From the NCBI RefSeq assembly GCF_001708505.1, contig NZ_CP015992.1, forward strand, positions 1,178,001-1,242,000: a stretch of DNA of 64,000 nt, given 5' to 3'. Of this stretch, positions 18,087 to 26,591 are shown in pieces; position 1 is the stretch's first letter; each line of letters opens with the position of its first letter. The translations under genes and the position numbers were made by a program. Source of the stretch: Pseudomonas sp. TCU-HL1 (lineage in GTDB: Bacteria > Pseudomonadota > Gammaproteobacteria > Pseudomonadales > Pseudomonadaceae). The notes beneath the pieces were generated by a model. The model worked only from the letters and a program-made list of their open reading frames with translations. It was not told where the DNA came from and made no database searches.

Positions 18087-18133
18087 GGGGATGCCTAGCC
18101 TGCAGAGAAGGAAGGCGGGGATGCCTAGCCTGC
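18087..18133 (+). repeat. Direct repeat of 17 bp, period 30 bp, upstream of rplM
   Basis: GGGGATGCCTAGCCTGC occurs at 18087-18103 and again, identical, at 18117-18133. The intervening bases are not repeated. The function is unknown; a tandem duplication or paired binding sites are both possible. Confidence 0.9.
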
Positions 18134-18205
18134 CGAACAACCCTTGCCGTAGCGGACGCGCTGACCCGAGCCCCCGATAGCGTCTGTTTCCGGCTGTCTC
18201 TGACC

Positions 18206-18234
18206 TTGTCAGGGCGAGCACTATTCAGTAAGAT
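18206..18234 (+). promoter_or_regulatory. Proximal rplM-rpsI promoter
   Basis: TTGTCA (18206-18211), a 17-bp spacer and TAAGAT (18229-18234) make a good sigma-70 promoter 41 bp before rplM. Confidence 0.65.
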
Positions 18235-18275
18235 CCGCCGTCTAATTTTCAGGGCGGCCCCTGAGGCTATAGCGA

Positions 18276-18704
18276 ATGAAGACTTTTACTGCAAAACCGG
18301 AAACTGTTAAGCGCGACTGGTACGTCGTCGACGCTGCAGGTCAGACCCTGGGTCGTCTGGCCACCGAAATTGCCAGCCGTCTGCGTGGCAAGCACAAGCC
18401 GGAATACACTCCGCACGTTGATACCGGTGACTACATCGTCGTCATCAATGCCGAGCAGGTTCGTGTGACCGGTGCCAAGACCACCGACAAGATGTACTAC
18501 TCTCACTCCGGCTTCCCGGGTGGCATCAAGGAGATCAACTTCGAGAAGCTGATCGCCAAGGCCCCTGAGCGCGTGATCGAGACCGCGGTTAAAGGCATGC
18601 TGCCGAAAAACCCGCTGGGCCGCGACATGTATCGCAAGCTGAAGGTGTACAAGGGTGCTGTTCACCCGCACACCGCTCAGCAGCCCCAAGAACTGAAGAT
18701 TTAA
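18276..18704 (+). CDS. rplM: 50S ribosomal protein L13
   Basis: A 142-residue protein with the standard L13 pattern (MKTFTAKPETVKRDWYVVDA, then GRLATEIASRLRGKHKPEYTP in parts, and GMLPKNPLGRDMYRKLKVY). It binds 23S rRNA early in large-subunit assembly. It forms a two-gene operon with rpsI, 15 bp apart, as in nearly all proteobacteria. In E. coli L13 represses its own operon through the leader; whether that holds here cannot be judged. Confidence 0.99.
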   Translation: MKTFTAKPETVKRDWYVVDAAGQTLGRLATEIASRLRGKHKPEYTPHVDTGDYIVVINAEQVRVTGAKTTDKMYYSHSGFPGGIKEINFEKLIAKAPERVIETAVKGMLPKNPLGRDMYRKLKVYKGAVHPHTAQQPQELKI

Positions 18705-18719
18705 CGGGATAAGTTGATT

Positions 18720-19112
18720 ATGTCGGCTACTCAAAACTACGGCACCGGCCGTCGTAAGACTGCTACCGCTCGCGTCTTCCTGCGCCCGGGCACTGGCAAG
18801 ATCTCCATCAACAACCGCAGCCTGGATACTTTCTTCGGCCGCGAAACCGCTCGCATGGTCGTGCGTCAGCCGCTGGAGCTGACCGAGACTGTCGAGAAGT
18901 TCGATATCTACGTCACCGTCGTTGGCGGTGGTGTAAGCGGTCAGGCGGGCGCGATCCGCCACGGCATCACCCGCGCTCTGATCGAATACGACGAGACTCT
19001 GCGCAGCTCGCTGCGTAAGGCCGGCTACGTGACTCGCGATGCTCGCGAAGTTGAACGTAAGAAGGTCGGTCTGCGTAAAGCGCGTAAGCGTCCGCAGTAC
19101 TCCAAGCGTTAA
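18720..19112 (+). CDS. rpsI: 30S ribosomal protein S9
   Basis: A 130-residue protein. GTGRRKTATARVFLRPGTG near the start and the C-terminal RKARKRPQYSKR tail, which reaches the P-site tRNA, are diagnostic. The ATG at 18720 is preceded by a weak GGGATAAG ribosome site; an in-frame TTG two codons upstream is less likely. Second gene of the rplM operon, ending at a strong terminator. Confidence 0.99.
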   Translation: MSATQNYGTGRRKTATARVFLRPGTGKISINNRSLDTFFGRETARMVVRQPLELTETVEKFDIYVTVVGGGVSGQAGAIRHGITRALIEYDETLRSSLRKAGYVTRDAREVERKKVGLRKARKRPQYSKR

Positions 19113-19124
19113 CTCAACGCTTGC

Positions 19125-19162
19125 AAAAAACGCCCAGTTTCTTCGGAGCTGGGCGTTTTTTT
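19125..19162 (+). terminator. rplM-rpsI terminator
   Basis: Stem AACGCCCAG / CTGGGCGTT with a run of seven T residues, 13 bp after rpsI. Confidence 0.93.
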
Positions 19163-19254
19163 ATGCGCAGAAAGATATGCCCTGCGACAGCTTGTCGCAG
19201 TCGCGAATCCCCCGCCAATCAAGGCTTGTGGCCTATTTGTATCCGGCTATTACC

Positions 19255-19283
19255 TTGTCAGGAAAGGGGGTTTTCTTTACCAT
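19255..19283 (+). promoter_or_regulatory. Possible petABC promoter
   Basis: TTGTCA (19255-19260), a 17-bp spacer and TACCAT (19278-19283), 84 bp before petA. The -10 is only a partial match. Confidence 0.45.
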
Positions 19284-19366
19284 TTGGCGAATTTTTTGCG
19301 CGGCTCGATTTTTTACTTAGTAGAGGCCTGAACAACAGGCCACAGAAGCTGATGGGAGACGACTGA

Positions 19367-19960
19367 ATGAGCAATGACGGCGTGAATGCAGGCCGGCGTC
19401 GCTTCCTCGTAGCGGCCACGTCCGTGGTCGGTGCGGCGGGAGCGGTGGGGGCTGCGGTCCCGTTCGTGGGGTCATGGCTGCCCAGTGCCAAGGCCAAGGC
19501 CGCGGGTGCACCGGTCAAGGTGAATATAAGCAAGGTCGAGGCAGGCCAGCAGATCATCGCCGAATGGCGCGGTCAGCCGGTGTTCATCGTGCGTCGTACC
19601 GAGGAGATCCTCGCCGGCCTCGGCAAGATCAGCGATCGCATGGCAGACCCGGAGTCCAAGGTTTCGGTACAGCCGACCTACGTCGATCCGGTCAGTCGCT
19701 CGATCAAGCCGGAAATCCTGGTACTGGTCGGCATCTGCACCCACCTGGGCTGCTCGCCGTCCTTCCGTCCGGAAGTTGCCCCGGCTGACCTGGGCGCCGA
19801 GTGGACCGGTGGTTACTTCTGCCCCTGCCACGGCTCCCGTTACGACCTCGCCGGTCGTGTCTACAAGGCGCAACCCGCGCCTCTGAACCTGCCGGTGCCG
19901 CCGTATTCGTACGAGTCGGATGACGTCATCGTCGTCGGTGTGGACCAGGAGAAGGCCTGA
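19367..19960 (+). CDS. petA: Ubiquinol-cytochrome c reductase iron-sulfur (Rieske) subunit
   Basis: A 197-residue Rieske protein of the cytochrome bc1 complex, which carries electrons from ubiquinol to cytochrome c1. The N terminus has a twin-arginine signal-anchor (GRRRFLVAATSVVGAAGAVGA, residues 9-29, in which RRRFL is the Tat box). The 2Fe-2S ligands are in CTHLGC (124-129) and CPCHGS (152-157). It is the first gene of petABC and overlaps petB by one base (TGATG). Confidence 0.98.
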   Translation: MSNDGVNAGRRRFLVAATSVVGAAGAVGAAVPFVGSWLPSAKAKAAGAPVKVNISKVEAGQQIIAEWRGQPVFIVRRTEEILAGLGKISDRMADPESKVSVQPTYVDPVSRSIKPEILVLVGICTHLGCSPSFRPEVAPADLGAEWTGGYFCPCHGSRYDLAGRVYKAQPAPLNLPVPPYSYESDDVIVVGVDQEKA

Positions 19961-21171
19961 TGAGCAAATTCATGGAATGGGTCGATGCGCGCTTCCCTGC
20001 GACCAAGATGTGGGAAGACCATCTGAGCAAGTACTACGCCCCGAAGAACTTCAACTTCTTCTACTTCTTCGGTTCGCTGGCACTGCTGGTACTGGTCAAT
20101 CAGATCCTCACCGGTATCTGGCTGACCATGAGCTTCACTCCGTCTGCCGAAGAAGCCTTCGCGTCCGTTGAGTACATCATGCGCGACGTGGAGTACGGCT
20201 GGATCATCCGCTACCTGCACTCCACGGGTGCTTCGGCGTTCTTCGTCGTGGTCTATCTGCACATGTTCCGCGGCCTGCTTTACGGCTCCTACCAGAAGCC
20301 GCGCGAGCTGGTGTGGATCTTCGGCATGCTGATCTACCTCGCCCTGATGGCCGAGGCCTTCATGGGCTACCTGCTGCCCTGGGGCCAGATGTCCTACTGG
20401 GGTGCCCAGGTGATCATCTCGCTGTTCGGCGCGATTCCGGTGGTCGGCGAAGACCTGACCCAGTGGATCCGCGGTGACTACCTGATCTCCGGTATCACCC
20501 TGAACCGCTTCTTCGCCCTGCACGTGATCGCCCTGCCGATCGTCCTGCTTGGCCTGGTCGTGCTACACATCCTGGCGCTGCACGAGGTGGGTTCAAACAA
20601 CCCGGACGGCGTGGACATCAAGAAGAAGAAGGACGAGAACGGCATTCCGCTGGATGGCATTGCCTTCCACCCCTACTACTCCGTGAAAGACATCGTCGGC
20701 GTAGTCGTGTTCCTCTTCGTGTTCTGCTTCGTAGTGTTCTTCTTCCCGGAAATGGGTGGGTACTTCCTCGAGAAGCCGAACTTTGAACAGGCCAACCCGT
20801 TCAAGACCCCTGAACACATCGCACCGGTTTGGTACTTCACTCCGTTCTACGCGATTCTCCGCGCAGTACCGGACAAGCTCCTCGGCGTAATCGCCATGGG
20901 TGCTGCCATTGCCGTGCTGTTCGTGCTGCCGTGGCTGGACCGTAGCCCGGTGAAGTCCATGCGCTACAAGGGCTGGCTGAGCAAGATCTGGCTGCTGGTG
21001 TTCTGCATCTCCTTCATCATCCTGGGCGTGCTGGGCGTTCTGGCTCCGACTCCGGGTCGTACGCTGCTGTCCCAGGTCTGCACCACCCTGTACTTCGCGT
21101 ACTTCATCCTGATGCCGTTCTACACAAGGATGGAAAAAACCAAACCGGTACCGGAAAGGGTGACAGGCTGA
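19960..21171 (+). CDS. petB: Cytochrome b subunit of the bc1 complex
   Basis: A 403-residue membrane protein with about eight helices. Haem b ligands are the pairs His87/His188 and His101/His203 (HSTGAS, HMFRG, ALHVIALP, VLHILALH). The quinol-site motif reads PVWY rather than PEWY, a variant known among gammaproteobacteria. It joins the Rieske protein and cytochrome c1 in the inner membrane to pump protons during aerobic and denitrifying growth. One-base overlaps with both neighbours indicate coupled translation. Confidence 0.98.
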   Translation: MSKFMEWVDARFPATKMWEDHLSKYYAPKNFNFFYFFGSLALLVLVNQILTGIWLTMSFTPSAEEAFASVEYIMRDVEYGWIIRYLHSTGASAFFVVVYLHMFRGLLYGSYQKPRELVWIFGMLIYLALMAEAFMGYLLPWGQMSYWGAQVIISLFGAIPVVGEDLTQWIRGDYLISGITLNRFFALHVIALPIVLLGLVVLHILALHEVGSNNPDGVDIKKKKDENGIPLDGIAFHPYYSVKDIVGVVVFLFVFCFVVFFFPEMGGYFLEKPNFEQANPFKTPEHIAPVWYFTPFYAILRAVPDKLLGVIAMGAAIAVLFVLPWLDRSPVKSMRYKGWLSKIWLLVFCISFIILGVLGVLAPTPGRTLLSQVCTTLYFAYFILMPFYTRMEKTKPVPERVTG

Positions 21172-21953
21172 TGAAAAAGCTATTTGCTGCATTTGTTATC
21201 GCTGCACTGCCGGCTCTTTCCTTCGCGGCTGGCGGTAGTGGAGTACATCTGGACAAGGTCGACATCGACCTGACCGACAAGGCTGCCATGCAGGATGGCG
21301 CGCGTACCTTCGCGAACTACTGCATGGGCTGCCACAGCGCCAAGTTCCAGCGCTACGAGCGCGTAGGCAAGGACCTGGGCATTCCTGAAGAGCTGATGCT
21401 GGAAAACCTGGTCCTCACTGGCGCCAAGATCGGCGATCACATGAAGATCGGCATGCAGCCCAGCGACGCCAAGGTGTGGTTCGGTGCTGCTCCGCCGGAC
21501 CTGACCCTTGTCGCTCGTGTGCGTGGCACCGACTGGCTGTACAGCTACCTGCGTGCGTTCTATGAAGATCCTGCGCGTCCGTGGGGCGTGAACAACAAGG
21601 TCTTCCCGAACGTCGGTATGCCGAACGTCCTGGTCAGCCTGCAGGGCCGTCAGGTTATTGGCTGCAAGCAGGTTCAAGTGGTGGAGGGCGGCAAGAAGCA
21701 GTTCGACCCGCTGACCGGCGCTCCGCTGACCCACGAGGCTTGCGATCAGCTGACCGTGCTGCCGAAGACTGGCAAACTGACCGAAGCTGAGTTCGACGAG
21801 AAGGTCCAGAACCTGGTGACCTTCCTCGCCTACTCGGCTAACCCGGTCAAGTTGGAAAGCCAGCGCATCGGGACCTACGTCCTGCTGTATCTGGCCTTCT
21901 TCTTCGTGTTCGCCTACTTGCTCAAGCGCGAGTACTGGAAGGACGTGCACTGA
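21171..21953 (+). CDS. petC: Cytochrome c1 subunit of the bc1 complex
   Basis: A 260-residue protein with a Sec signal peptide (residues 1-20) and one haem c site, CMGCH at 51-55. The C-terminal membrane anchor is TYVLLYLAFFFVFAYLLKREYW (read in parts, about 233-254). It takes electrons from the Rieske centre and passes them to soluble or membrane cytochrome c. Last gene of petABC; a GC-rich terminator follows. Confidence 0.98.
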   Translation: MKKLFAAFVIAALPALSFAAGGSGVHLDKVDIDLTDKAAMQDGARTFANYCMGCHSAKFQRYERVGKDLGIPEELMLENLVLTGAKIGDHMKIGMQPSDAKVWFGAAPPDLTLVARVRGTDWLYSYLRAFYEDPARPWGVNNKVFPNVGMPNVLVSLQGRQVIGCKQVQVVEGGKKQFDPLTGAPLTHEACDQLTVLPKTGKLTEAEFDEKVQNLVTFLAYSANPVKLESQRIGTYVLLYLAFFFVFAYLLKREYWKDVH

Positions 21954-21974
21954 TAGACTGCAGCACCGCTGTAT

Positions 21975-22008
21975 AAGCGCGCGCCCCTATTGGGCGCGCG
22001 CGTCTTTC
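21975..22008 (+). terminator. petABC terminator
   Basis: A 10-bp stem GCGCGCGCCC / GGGCGCGCGC (21977-22001) followed by GTCTTTCT. Confidence 0.8.
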
Positions 22009-22041
22009 TGCCCCTGAATAATCCCAAGCGAGGAGGGCGCA

Positions 22042-22659
22042 ATGGCCGTCACCAATAGGCTGGCCTGTTACTCCGACCCTGCCGATCACTACTCCCATCG
22101 CGTGCGCATCGTGCTCGCCGAGAAGGGGATCGCTGCCGAGATCATCAATGTCGAGCCGGGCCGTTGCCCGCCCAAGCTGGCCGAGGTCAATCCTTACGGC
22201 AGTGTGCCGACACTGGTTGATCGTGACTTGGTGCTTTATGAGTCGACTGTGGTGATGGAGTACCTGGAAGAGCGCTATCCGCACCCACCGCTCTTGCCGG
22301 TTTATCCGGTGGCGCGCGCCAATAGTCGTCTGCTGATTCATCGGGTGCAGCGCGATTGGTGCAGCCTGGTGGATCGCATTCTCGATCCGCGCAGCAAGGA
22401 TGCCGACAAGGCTCAGGCTCGCAAGGAGTTGCGTGAGAGTCTCACGGGGGTATCCCCTTTGTTTGCGGACAAACCCTACTTTCTGAGCGAAGATCTCAGC
22501 CTGGTGGACTGCTGCCTGCTGCCGATTCTCTGGCGCCTTCCGGTGCTAGGTATCGAGCTGCCTCGGCCGGCCAAGCCGCTACTGGACTATATGGAGCGAG
22601 CGTTTGCGCGCGATGCATTCCAGTCCAGTCTGTCCGCCGTCGAGCGCGATATGCGTTGA
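22042..22659 (+). CDS. sspA: Stringent starvation protein A
   Basis: A 205-residue GST-fold protein without GST activity. The N-terminal thioredoxin-like part has YSDPADHYSHRVRIVLAEKG and the middle has NPYGSVPTLVDRDLVLYESTVVMEYLEERYPHP (in parts). SspA binds sigma-70 RNA polymerase and alters transcription in stationary phase and virulence. A strong GAGGAGGG ribosome site precedes the ATG. sspB follows after 10 bp. Confidence 0.96.
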   Translation: MAVTNRLACYSDPADHYSHRVRIVLAEKGIAAEIINVEPGRCPPKLAEVNPYGSVPTLVDRDLVLYESTVVMEYLEERYPHPPLLPVYPVARANSRLLIHRVQRDWCSLVDRILDPRSKDADKAQARKELRESLTGVSPLFADKPYFLSEDLSLVDCCLLPILWRLPVLGIELPRPAKPLLDYMERAFARDAFQSSLSAVERDMR

Positions 22660-22669
22660 GGAGACCAAG

Positions 22670-23098
22670 ATGAATTCCAGCCGTCCCTATCTGGTTCGCG
22701 CGCTCTACGAGTGGATCGTCGACAACAACTGCACCCCGCACCTGCTGGTAAATGCCGAACACGCCGATGTTCGGGTGCCGGCCGGGTACGCCAATGATGG
22801 CCAGATCGTGCTCAATGTTTCGCCCAGTGCCGTGCGCCACCTGCACATGGACAACGAGGCAGTGAGTTTCGAAGGGCGTTTCGGTGGGGTCGCCCACACT
22901 CTCTATATCCCTTCGGCTGCGGTCATGGCTATCTACGCCCGAGAGAACGGCCAGGGAATGGTCTTTGATCTTGAGCCGCCGTTGCCGGGTGATGATCCCG
23001 AGCCGGAGGATGACGGTCCTTCTGGTGGCGAACCGCCGAGTTCGGGAGGAGAGCCCTCGCGACCCGCTGGGCGGCCCAGCCTGAAAGTGGTGAAGTAA
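22670..23098 (+). CDS. sspB: ClpXP protease specificity-enhancing factor SspB
   Basis: A 142-residue adaptor that delivers ssrA-tagged and other substrates to ClpXP. The N-terminal substrate-binding fold shows RPYLVRALYEWIVDNNCTPH (residues 5-24) and LNVSPSAVRHL. An acidic, Pro/Gly-rich linker leads to the C-terminal RPSLKVVK, the ClpX-binding tail. The start is the ATG at 22670 after GAGGAGACC; the upstream frame overlaps sspA. It ends directly before its terminator. Confidence 0.96.
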   Translation: MNSSRPYLVRALYEWIVDNNCTPHLLVNAEHADVRVPAGYANDGQIVLNVSPSAVRHLHMDNEAVSFEGRFGGVAHTLYIPSAAVMAIYARENGQGMVFDLEPPLPGDDPEPEDDGPSGGEPPSSGGEPSRPAGRPSLKVVK

Positions 23099-23099
23099 T

Positions 23100-23129
23100 G
23101 AAAAAGGCGATCCTCGGATCGCCTTTTTT
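23100..23129. terminator. Bidirectional terminator between sspB and dolP
   Basis: A 13-bp stem AAAAAGGCGATCC / GGATCGCCTTTTT with a 2-nt loop, beginning within a few bases of the sspB stop; serves both convergent operons. Confidence 0.92.
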
Positions 23130-23145
23130 GTGCCTGTCGCCAGGG

Positions 23146-23676
23146 TCAGTTGGTGTATTCGAAGAGACGAACGATCTTCTGTACGCCCGATACGCCCTGC
23201 ACGATGCTGGTGGCCAGTTGAGCTTCCTGGCGAGTTACCAGGCCCAGCAGATAGACGATGCCATTCTCAGTGATAACCTTGATCTGCGAGCTGGGAACCT
23301 TGCTGTCCGCCAGTAGCTGAGTCGTGATCTTGGTGGTGATCGTGCTGTCGTTCATGCGTGCCAGGGTGGTGGATGGCGGTAGTACCTGCAGTTCGTTGTG
23401 GACGCGGCGTACGCCCTGGGCTGTCTGGGCAGCCTGGCCGGCCAATTCCTTGAGGTCTGCGCGTGGCGTCTGGCCAGCGAGCAGCACTACGCCGTTGTAG
23501 CTGGCGACCACGACGTGCGAGTTGGTCTTCAGGTCGGGGCTGGCGGCTTCGACCTTGGCGCGTACCTTGGACGGCGTGGACTGGTCGTCGATGGTCTTGC
23601 CGACAGTGCGGCCGCCGCAGCCTGCCAGTGCAAGGCAGAGGGCGAGGCCGGCGAGGATCAGGGGGGAACGGGTCAT
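23146..23676 (-). CDS. dolP: BON-domain outer-membrane lipoprotein (DolP/YraP)
   Basis: A 176-residue lipoprotein with lipobox LAGC (Cys20) after a hydrophobic signal. Two BON domains (about 45-105 and 115-175) follow; the second has TENGIVYLLGLVTRQEA. E. coli DolP helps keep the outer membrane intact and supports BAM. It overlaps the gmhA stop by 4 bp (ATGA) and is the last gene of lpoA-yraN-gmhA-dolP, an order conserved widely in gammaproteobacteria. Confidence 0.93.
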   Translation of the reverse strand: MTRSPLILAGLALCLALAGCGGRTVGKTIDDQSTPSKVRAKVEAASPDLKTNSHVVVASYNGVVLLAGQTPRADLKELAGQAAQTAQGVRRVHNELQVLPPSTTLARMNDSTITTKITTQLLADSKVPSSQIKVITENGIVYLLGLVTRQEAQLATSIVQGVSGVQKIVRLFEYTN

Positions 23677-24266
23677 TCTTCACTCCCAAACAATTGACGG
23701 TCGATCAGGTCGCAGAGGCAATGGATGCTCAGCAGGTGGACTTCCTGGATGCGCGCGGTGATCTTGGAGGGGACGCGAATCTCAACATCCTCCGGAAGCA
23801 GCAGCGACGCCATGCCGCCACCGTCTCGACCGGTCAGGGCGACGACTACCATCTCGCGGTCGTGGGCGGCCTGGATTGCCTGGATCACGTTGGCCGAGTT
23901 GCCGCTGGTGGAGATGGCCAGCAACACGTCGCCCGGCTGGCCAAGTGCGCGGATCTGCTTGGAAAAGACTTCGTTGTAGCTGTAGTCGTTAGCGATGGAG
24001 GTGATGGTCGAGCTGTCGGTGGTCAGTGCGATCGCCGGCAGGCTCGGGCGCTCGCGTTCGAAGCGGTTGAGCAGTTCTGAGGAGAAGTGCTGGGCGTCGC
24101 CGGCCGAGCCGCCGTTGCCGCAGGACAGGATCTTGCCCTCATTGAGCAGCGCGTGGACCATCACCATGCTGCCGTGCTCGATGTGCGGGGCCAGCAGTTC
24201 CATGGCCTGCAGCTTGGTGTCGATGCTGGCCTGGAAGAGTTGGCGGATACGGGGTTGCATGTCCAT
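23673..24266 (-). CDS. gmhA: SIS-domain phosphoheptose isomerase (GmhA/DiaA type)
   Basis: A 197-residue SIS-domain protein: CGNGGSAGDAQHFSSELLNRF (in parts, near residue 49) and AISTSGNSANVIQAI. GmhA converts sedoheptulose 7-phosphate to heptose phosphate for the LPS core. The close paralogue DiaA instead regulates DnaA. The position beside yraN and dolP matches diaA in E. coli, whereas P. aeruginosa PA4425 is usually called gmhA, so both roles should be kept in mind. Confidence 0.88.
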   Translation of the reverse strand: MDMQPRIRQLFQASIDTKLQAMELLAPHIEHGSMVMVHALLNEGKILSCGNGGSAGDAQHFSSELLNRFERERPSLPAIALTTDSSTITSIANDYSYNEVFSKQIRALGQPGDVLLAISTSGNSANVIQAIQAAHDREMVVVALTGRDGGGMASLLLPEDVEIRVPSKITARIQEVHLLSIHCLCDLIDRQLFGSEE

Positions 24267-24294
24267 CGGGTAAGACCTTCAGTGGGGCGACCGA

Positions 24295-24663
24295 TCAGGT
24301 GTCGAAGGCATTCTTCAGCCAGGTCAGTCGCGGGGGTGAATCGCCGTCCATTGCATCGACGGCAATCACATCAAATCGACAAGGGTATCTTGCCCAGCGG
24401 GATTCCTGCTGAAGGAACTGCTGGGCGGCGTATGCCAGTTTTTCTCGCTTGCGGGCGTCGACGCTCTCGAGTGCGCCGCCCCAGCCGGCATGACGTCGGT
24501 AGCGGACTTCGGCGAATACTACTGTATCGCCGTCGAGCATGACCAGATCGAGCTCGCCGCGTCGGCACAGCCAGTTCTGGGACAACAAACGCAGCCCGTT
24601 TGCTTCGAGGTGAGCGCGGGCAAGGGCTTCCGCCGCTTGTCCGCGTGCTCGTCTGTCACTCAA
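24295..24663 (-). CDS. yraN: YraN family protein (UPF0102)
   Basis: A 122-residue protein with a Holliday-junction-resolvase-like nuclease fold: RGQAAEALARAHLEANGL, CRRGELDLVMLDGDTVVFAEVRYR (in parts). The role in the cell is not established. Its start overlaps the lpoA stop by 4 bp, so the two are translationally coupled. Confidence 0.9.
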   Translation of the reverse strand: MSDRRARGQAAEALARAHLEANGLRLLSQNWLCRRGELDLVMLDGDTVVFAEVRYRRHAGWGGALESVDARKREKLAYAAQQFLQQESRWARYPCRFDVIAVDAMDGDSPPRLTWLKNAFDT

Positions 24664-26471
24664 GAGTCGCTGTCTTTCAGGCGCTGGACCTGGCCGTTGC
24701 GGAACTCCGCCCAGGGCAGCTGACGCTCGACACGGCGCGCCGGGTTGAGGCTAAGGCGGCCGGAGAGACCATCTACCTGGGTTTCCGGCAGTGCCTTGAG
24801 TTGTGCCAGGCGCGGCGCAAGGCGGTAGGCGTCGGCGCCCATGGCGTAGAGGCGGCCCAGGCTGCCACCGGCCTGCGGCCACTGGCTGCCGACCTGTTGA
24901 CGCAGCGGGTCGTCGCTGTTCAGCAGCCAGGGCGTTTCGCAGAAACGGATGCCGTTGAGGTCCTGGTACTGGGCCGGATCGTTACTCGCGGAGTACAGGT
25001 GGGAGGTGGCGTATACCGGCACGTCACCGGCGTACTGGAAGGCCAGGGTCGGCTTGATCTGCTGGGCCTGCTGCGGCGTGGCAGCGAGGAAGATGAAGTC
25101 GACATCCTGGCGGCGGGCGGGCTGAGCTGCCACGGCGACGCCCAGAGTGCTCTGCAGGCGCTTGGCGCGAGCTTCGCTCTGGCGGAGCTGGAAGAGGTCG
25201 GCGATTTGCTGCGCCAAGGCGACTGGCTGGTCCACGTGCTCGGCGGCAATCAGGCGGCCACCTTCGGCTTGCCAGCTCTGCTGGAATGCGCGCAGTACGC
25301 GATCCCCCCATTCTCCGCGGGGCACCAGGGCAACGGCGCTGCGCATGCCATCGGCCCAGGCGCGGCGTGCCGCTTCACGGGCCTCGTCCTCGGCGGCAAG
25401 GCCGAACTGGAAGAGCTGGGCTGGAGATTCCTGGCCGGAGTCGCTGTAGTTCAGGGCGAGGGTCGTAATGGGCAGTTGCTCGCGAGCGCTAAGCTGCTTG
25501 ACCAGCGGTTTCTCGAGCGGGCCGACCACCAGTTGCACGCCATCCGCCTGGGCCTGGCGGTAGAAGTCGTCGATGGAGGTCAGCTTGGAACTGTCGTAGA
25601 TATCGATGCTCGGTTGCGCCTGGCCGGACTGCTTGGCCTGGTAGTGGGCGGCGAGGAAGCCATCGCGCAGCGCTCGGGAGACGGACGCCAGTTGGCCTTC
25701 CTGCGGCAGCAGCAGGGCGATCCTGGTCAGCGGCTGGCCGGCAATTTCCTTCAGTTTGGTCAGGGGCTGCGGCAGTTGCTTGGCGGCCGGGTGGTCAGGG
25801 TTCTGTGCGCGCCAGTTATCGATGGCGGCCTGCTGTTGCTCCAGCGTGGAGGATGTCTTGGTCAATCGAGCCAGCTCCAGCCAGCCGGCCAGGTCCTTGT
25901 CGCCGCCACCTTGCAACTGATCCAGCGGCATGCCGGAAACCAGCGCCCAGATGGCTTCGTGATTGTTGTTGGCGGCTTCGCCGCTCAGCAGTGGGGCGAT
26001 GAAGGCGCGCTCGCGGGCTGCGGCGAGCGTCTGGCCGTCTGCTTCCAGGGCGCGGGCGCGTACCAGTTGCGTGCGCACCTGCTGATCCACCGGCAGTTCG
26101 GCGAGGCGCTCCAGGCTTGGGTTGCTCAAGGATTTGAGGGCGCTCTTGGGCTGGTTGCGGGCCATGGCCAGTTCGGCGGCCAGGGTGCCGGCGAAGACCT
26201 GTTGAGCGGGTTTCAGCGTCTCAAACGGGATCTGCTCGAGGATGCGTGCCGAACGGCCGATATCCTGTTGCTTGTAGGCGAGGTCGGCTGCGGACAGGCG
26301 CAGCAGGGTGGCCTCTTCCGGCTTGGCTTCGCTGGCTTGTTGCAGCAGCTGCTCGATGCTGGCCTGGGGCGTGCGGGGCAGTTCGCCAAGGCTGGACGAA
26401 GGCGAGCTGGCGCAGGCAGCCAGCAGGCCGGCGAGGCAGAGGGCGGAGAACGGACGCAGGCAAGCGATCAT
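24660..26471 (-). CDS. lpoA: Penicillin-binding protein activator LpoA
   Basis: A 603-residue outer-membrane lipoprotein with lipobox LLAAC (Cys20 or so). Residues 30-250 are TPR-like helices, and the C-terminal half is a periplasmic-binding-protein fold (RIALLLPQEGQLASVSRALRDGF in parts, DFIFLAATPQQAQQIKP). LpoA reaches through the periplasm to activate PBP1A. It opens the lpoA-yraN-gmhA-dolP operon and is divergent from rsmI; a minus-strand TACAAT at 26506-26511 may be its -10. The opposite strand happens to be open for hundreds of codons and is not a gene. Confidence 0.95.
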   Translation of the reverse strand: MIACLRPFSALCLAGLLAACASSPSSSLGELPRTPQASIEQLLQQASEAKPEEATLLRLSAADLAYKQQDIGRSARILEQIPFETLKPAQQVFAGTLAAELAMARNQPKSALKSLSNPSLERLAELPVDQQVRTQLVRARALEADGQTLAAARERAFIAPLLSGEAANNNHEAIWALVSGMPLDQLQGGGDKDLAGWLELARLTKTSSTLEQQQAAIDNWRAQNPDHPAAKQLPQPLTKLKEIAGQPLTRIALLLPQEGQLASVSRALRDGFLAAHYQAKQSGQAQPSIDIYDSSKLTSIDDFYRQAQADGVQLVVGPLEKPLVKQLSAREQLPITTLALNYSDSGQESPAQLFQFGLAAEDEAREAARRAWADGMRSAVALVPRGEWGDRVLRAFQQSWQAEGGRLIAAEHVDQPVALAQQIADLFQLRQSEARAKRLQSTLGVAVAAQPARRQDVDFIFLAATPQQAQQIKPTLAFQYAGDVPVYATSHLYSASNDPAQYQDLNGIRFCETPWLLNSDDPLRQQVGSQWPQAGGSLGRLYAMGADAYRLAPRLAQLKALPETQVDGLSGRLSLNPARRVERQLPWAEFRNGQVQRLKDSDS

Positions 26472-26591
26472 TTATCGGTCCCGATACTCGTGAAAGAAAG
26501 GCGCGATTGTACCCAAGCCCCGGTTGGGGCGCGATGTCGGGTCGGTGAATCGGGATACAATGCGCGCTTTCAGTATTTTCCGAGGTGCCTT

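Noticed and set aside
24600..26591. A 664-codon open frame in front of rsmI, giving a 954-residue reading frame
   Set aside because: It is the antisense strand of lpoA. High GC content leaves long stop-free frames; there is no ribosome site, family likeness or plausible composition, and rsmI has a good GTG start at 26592.
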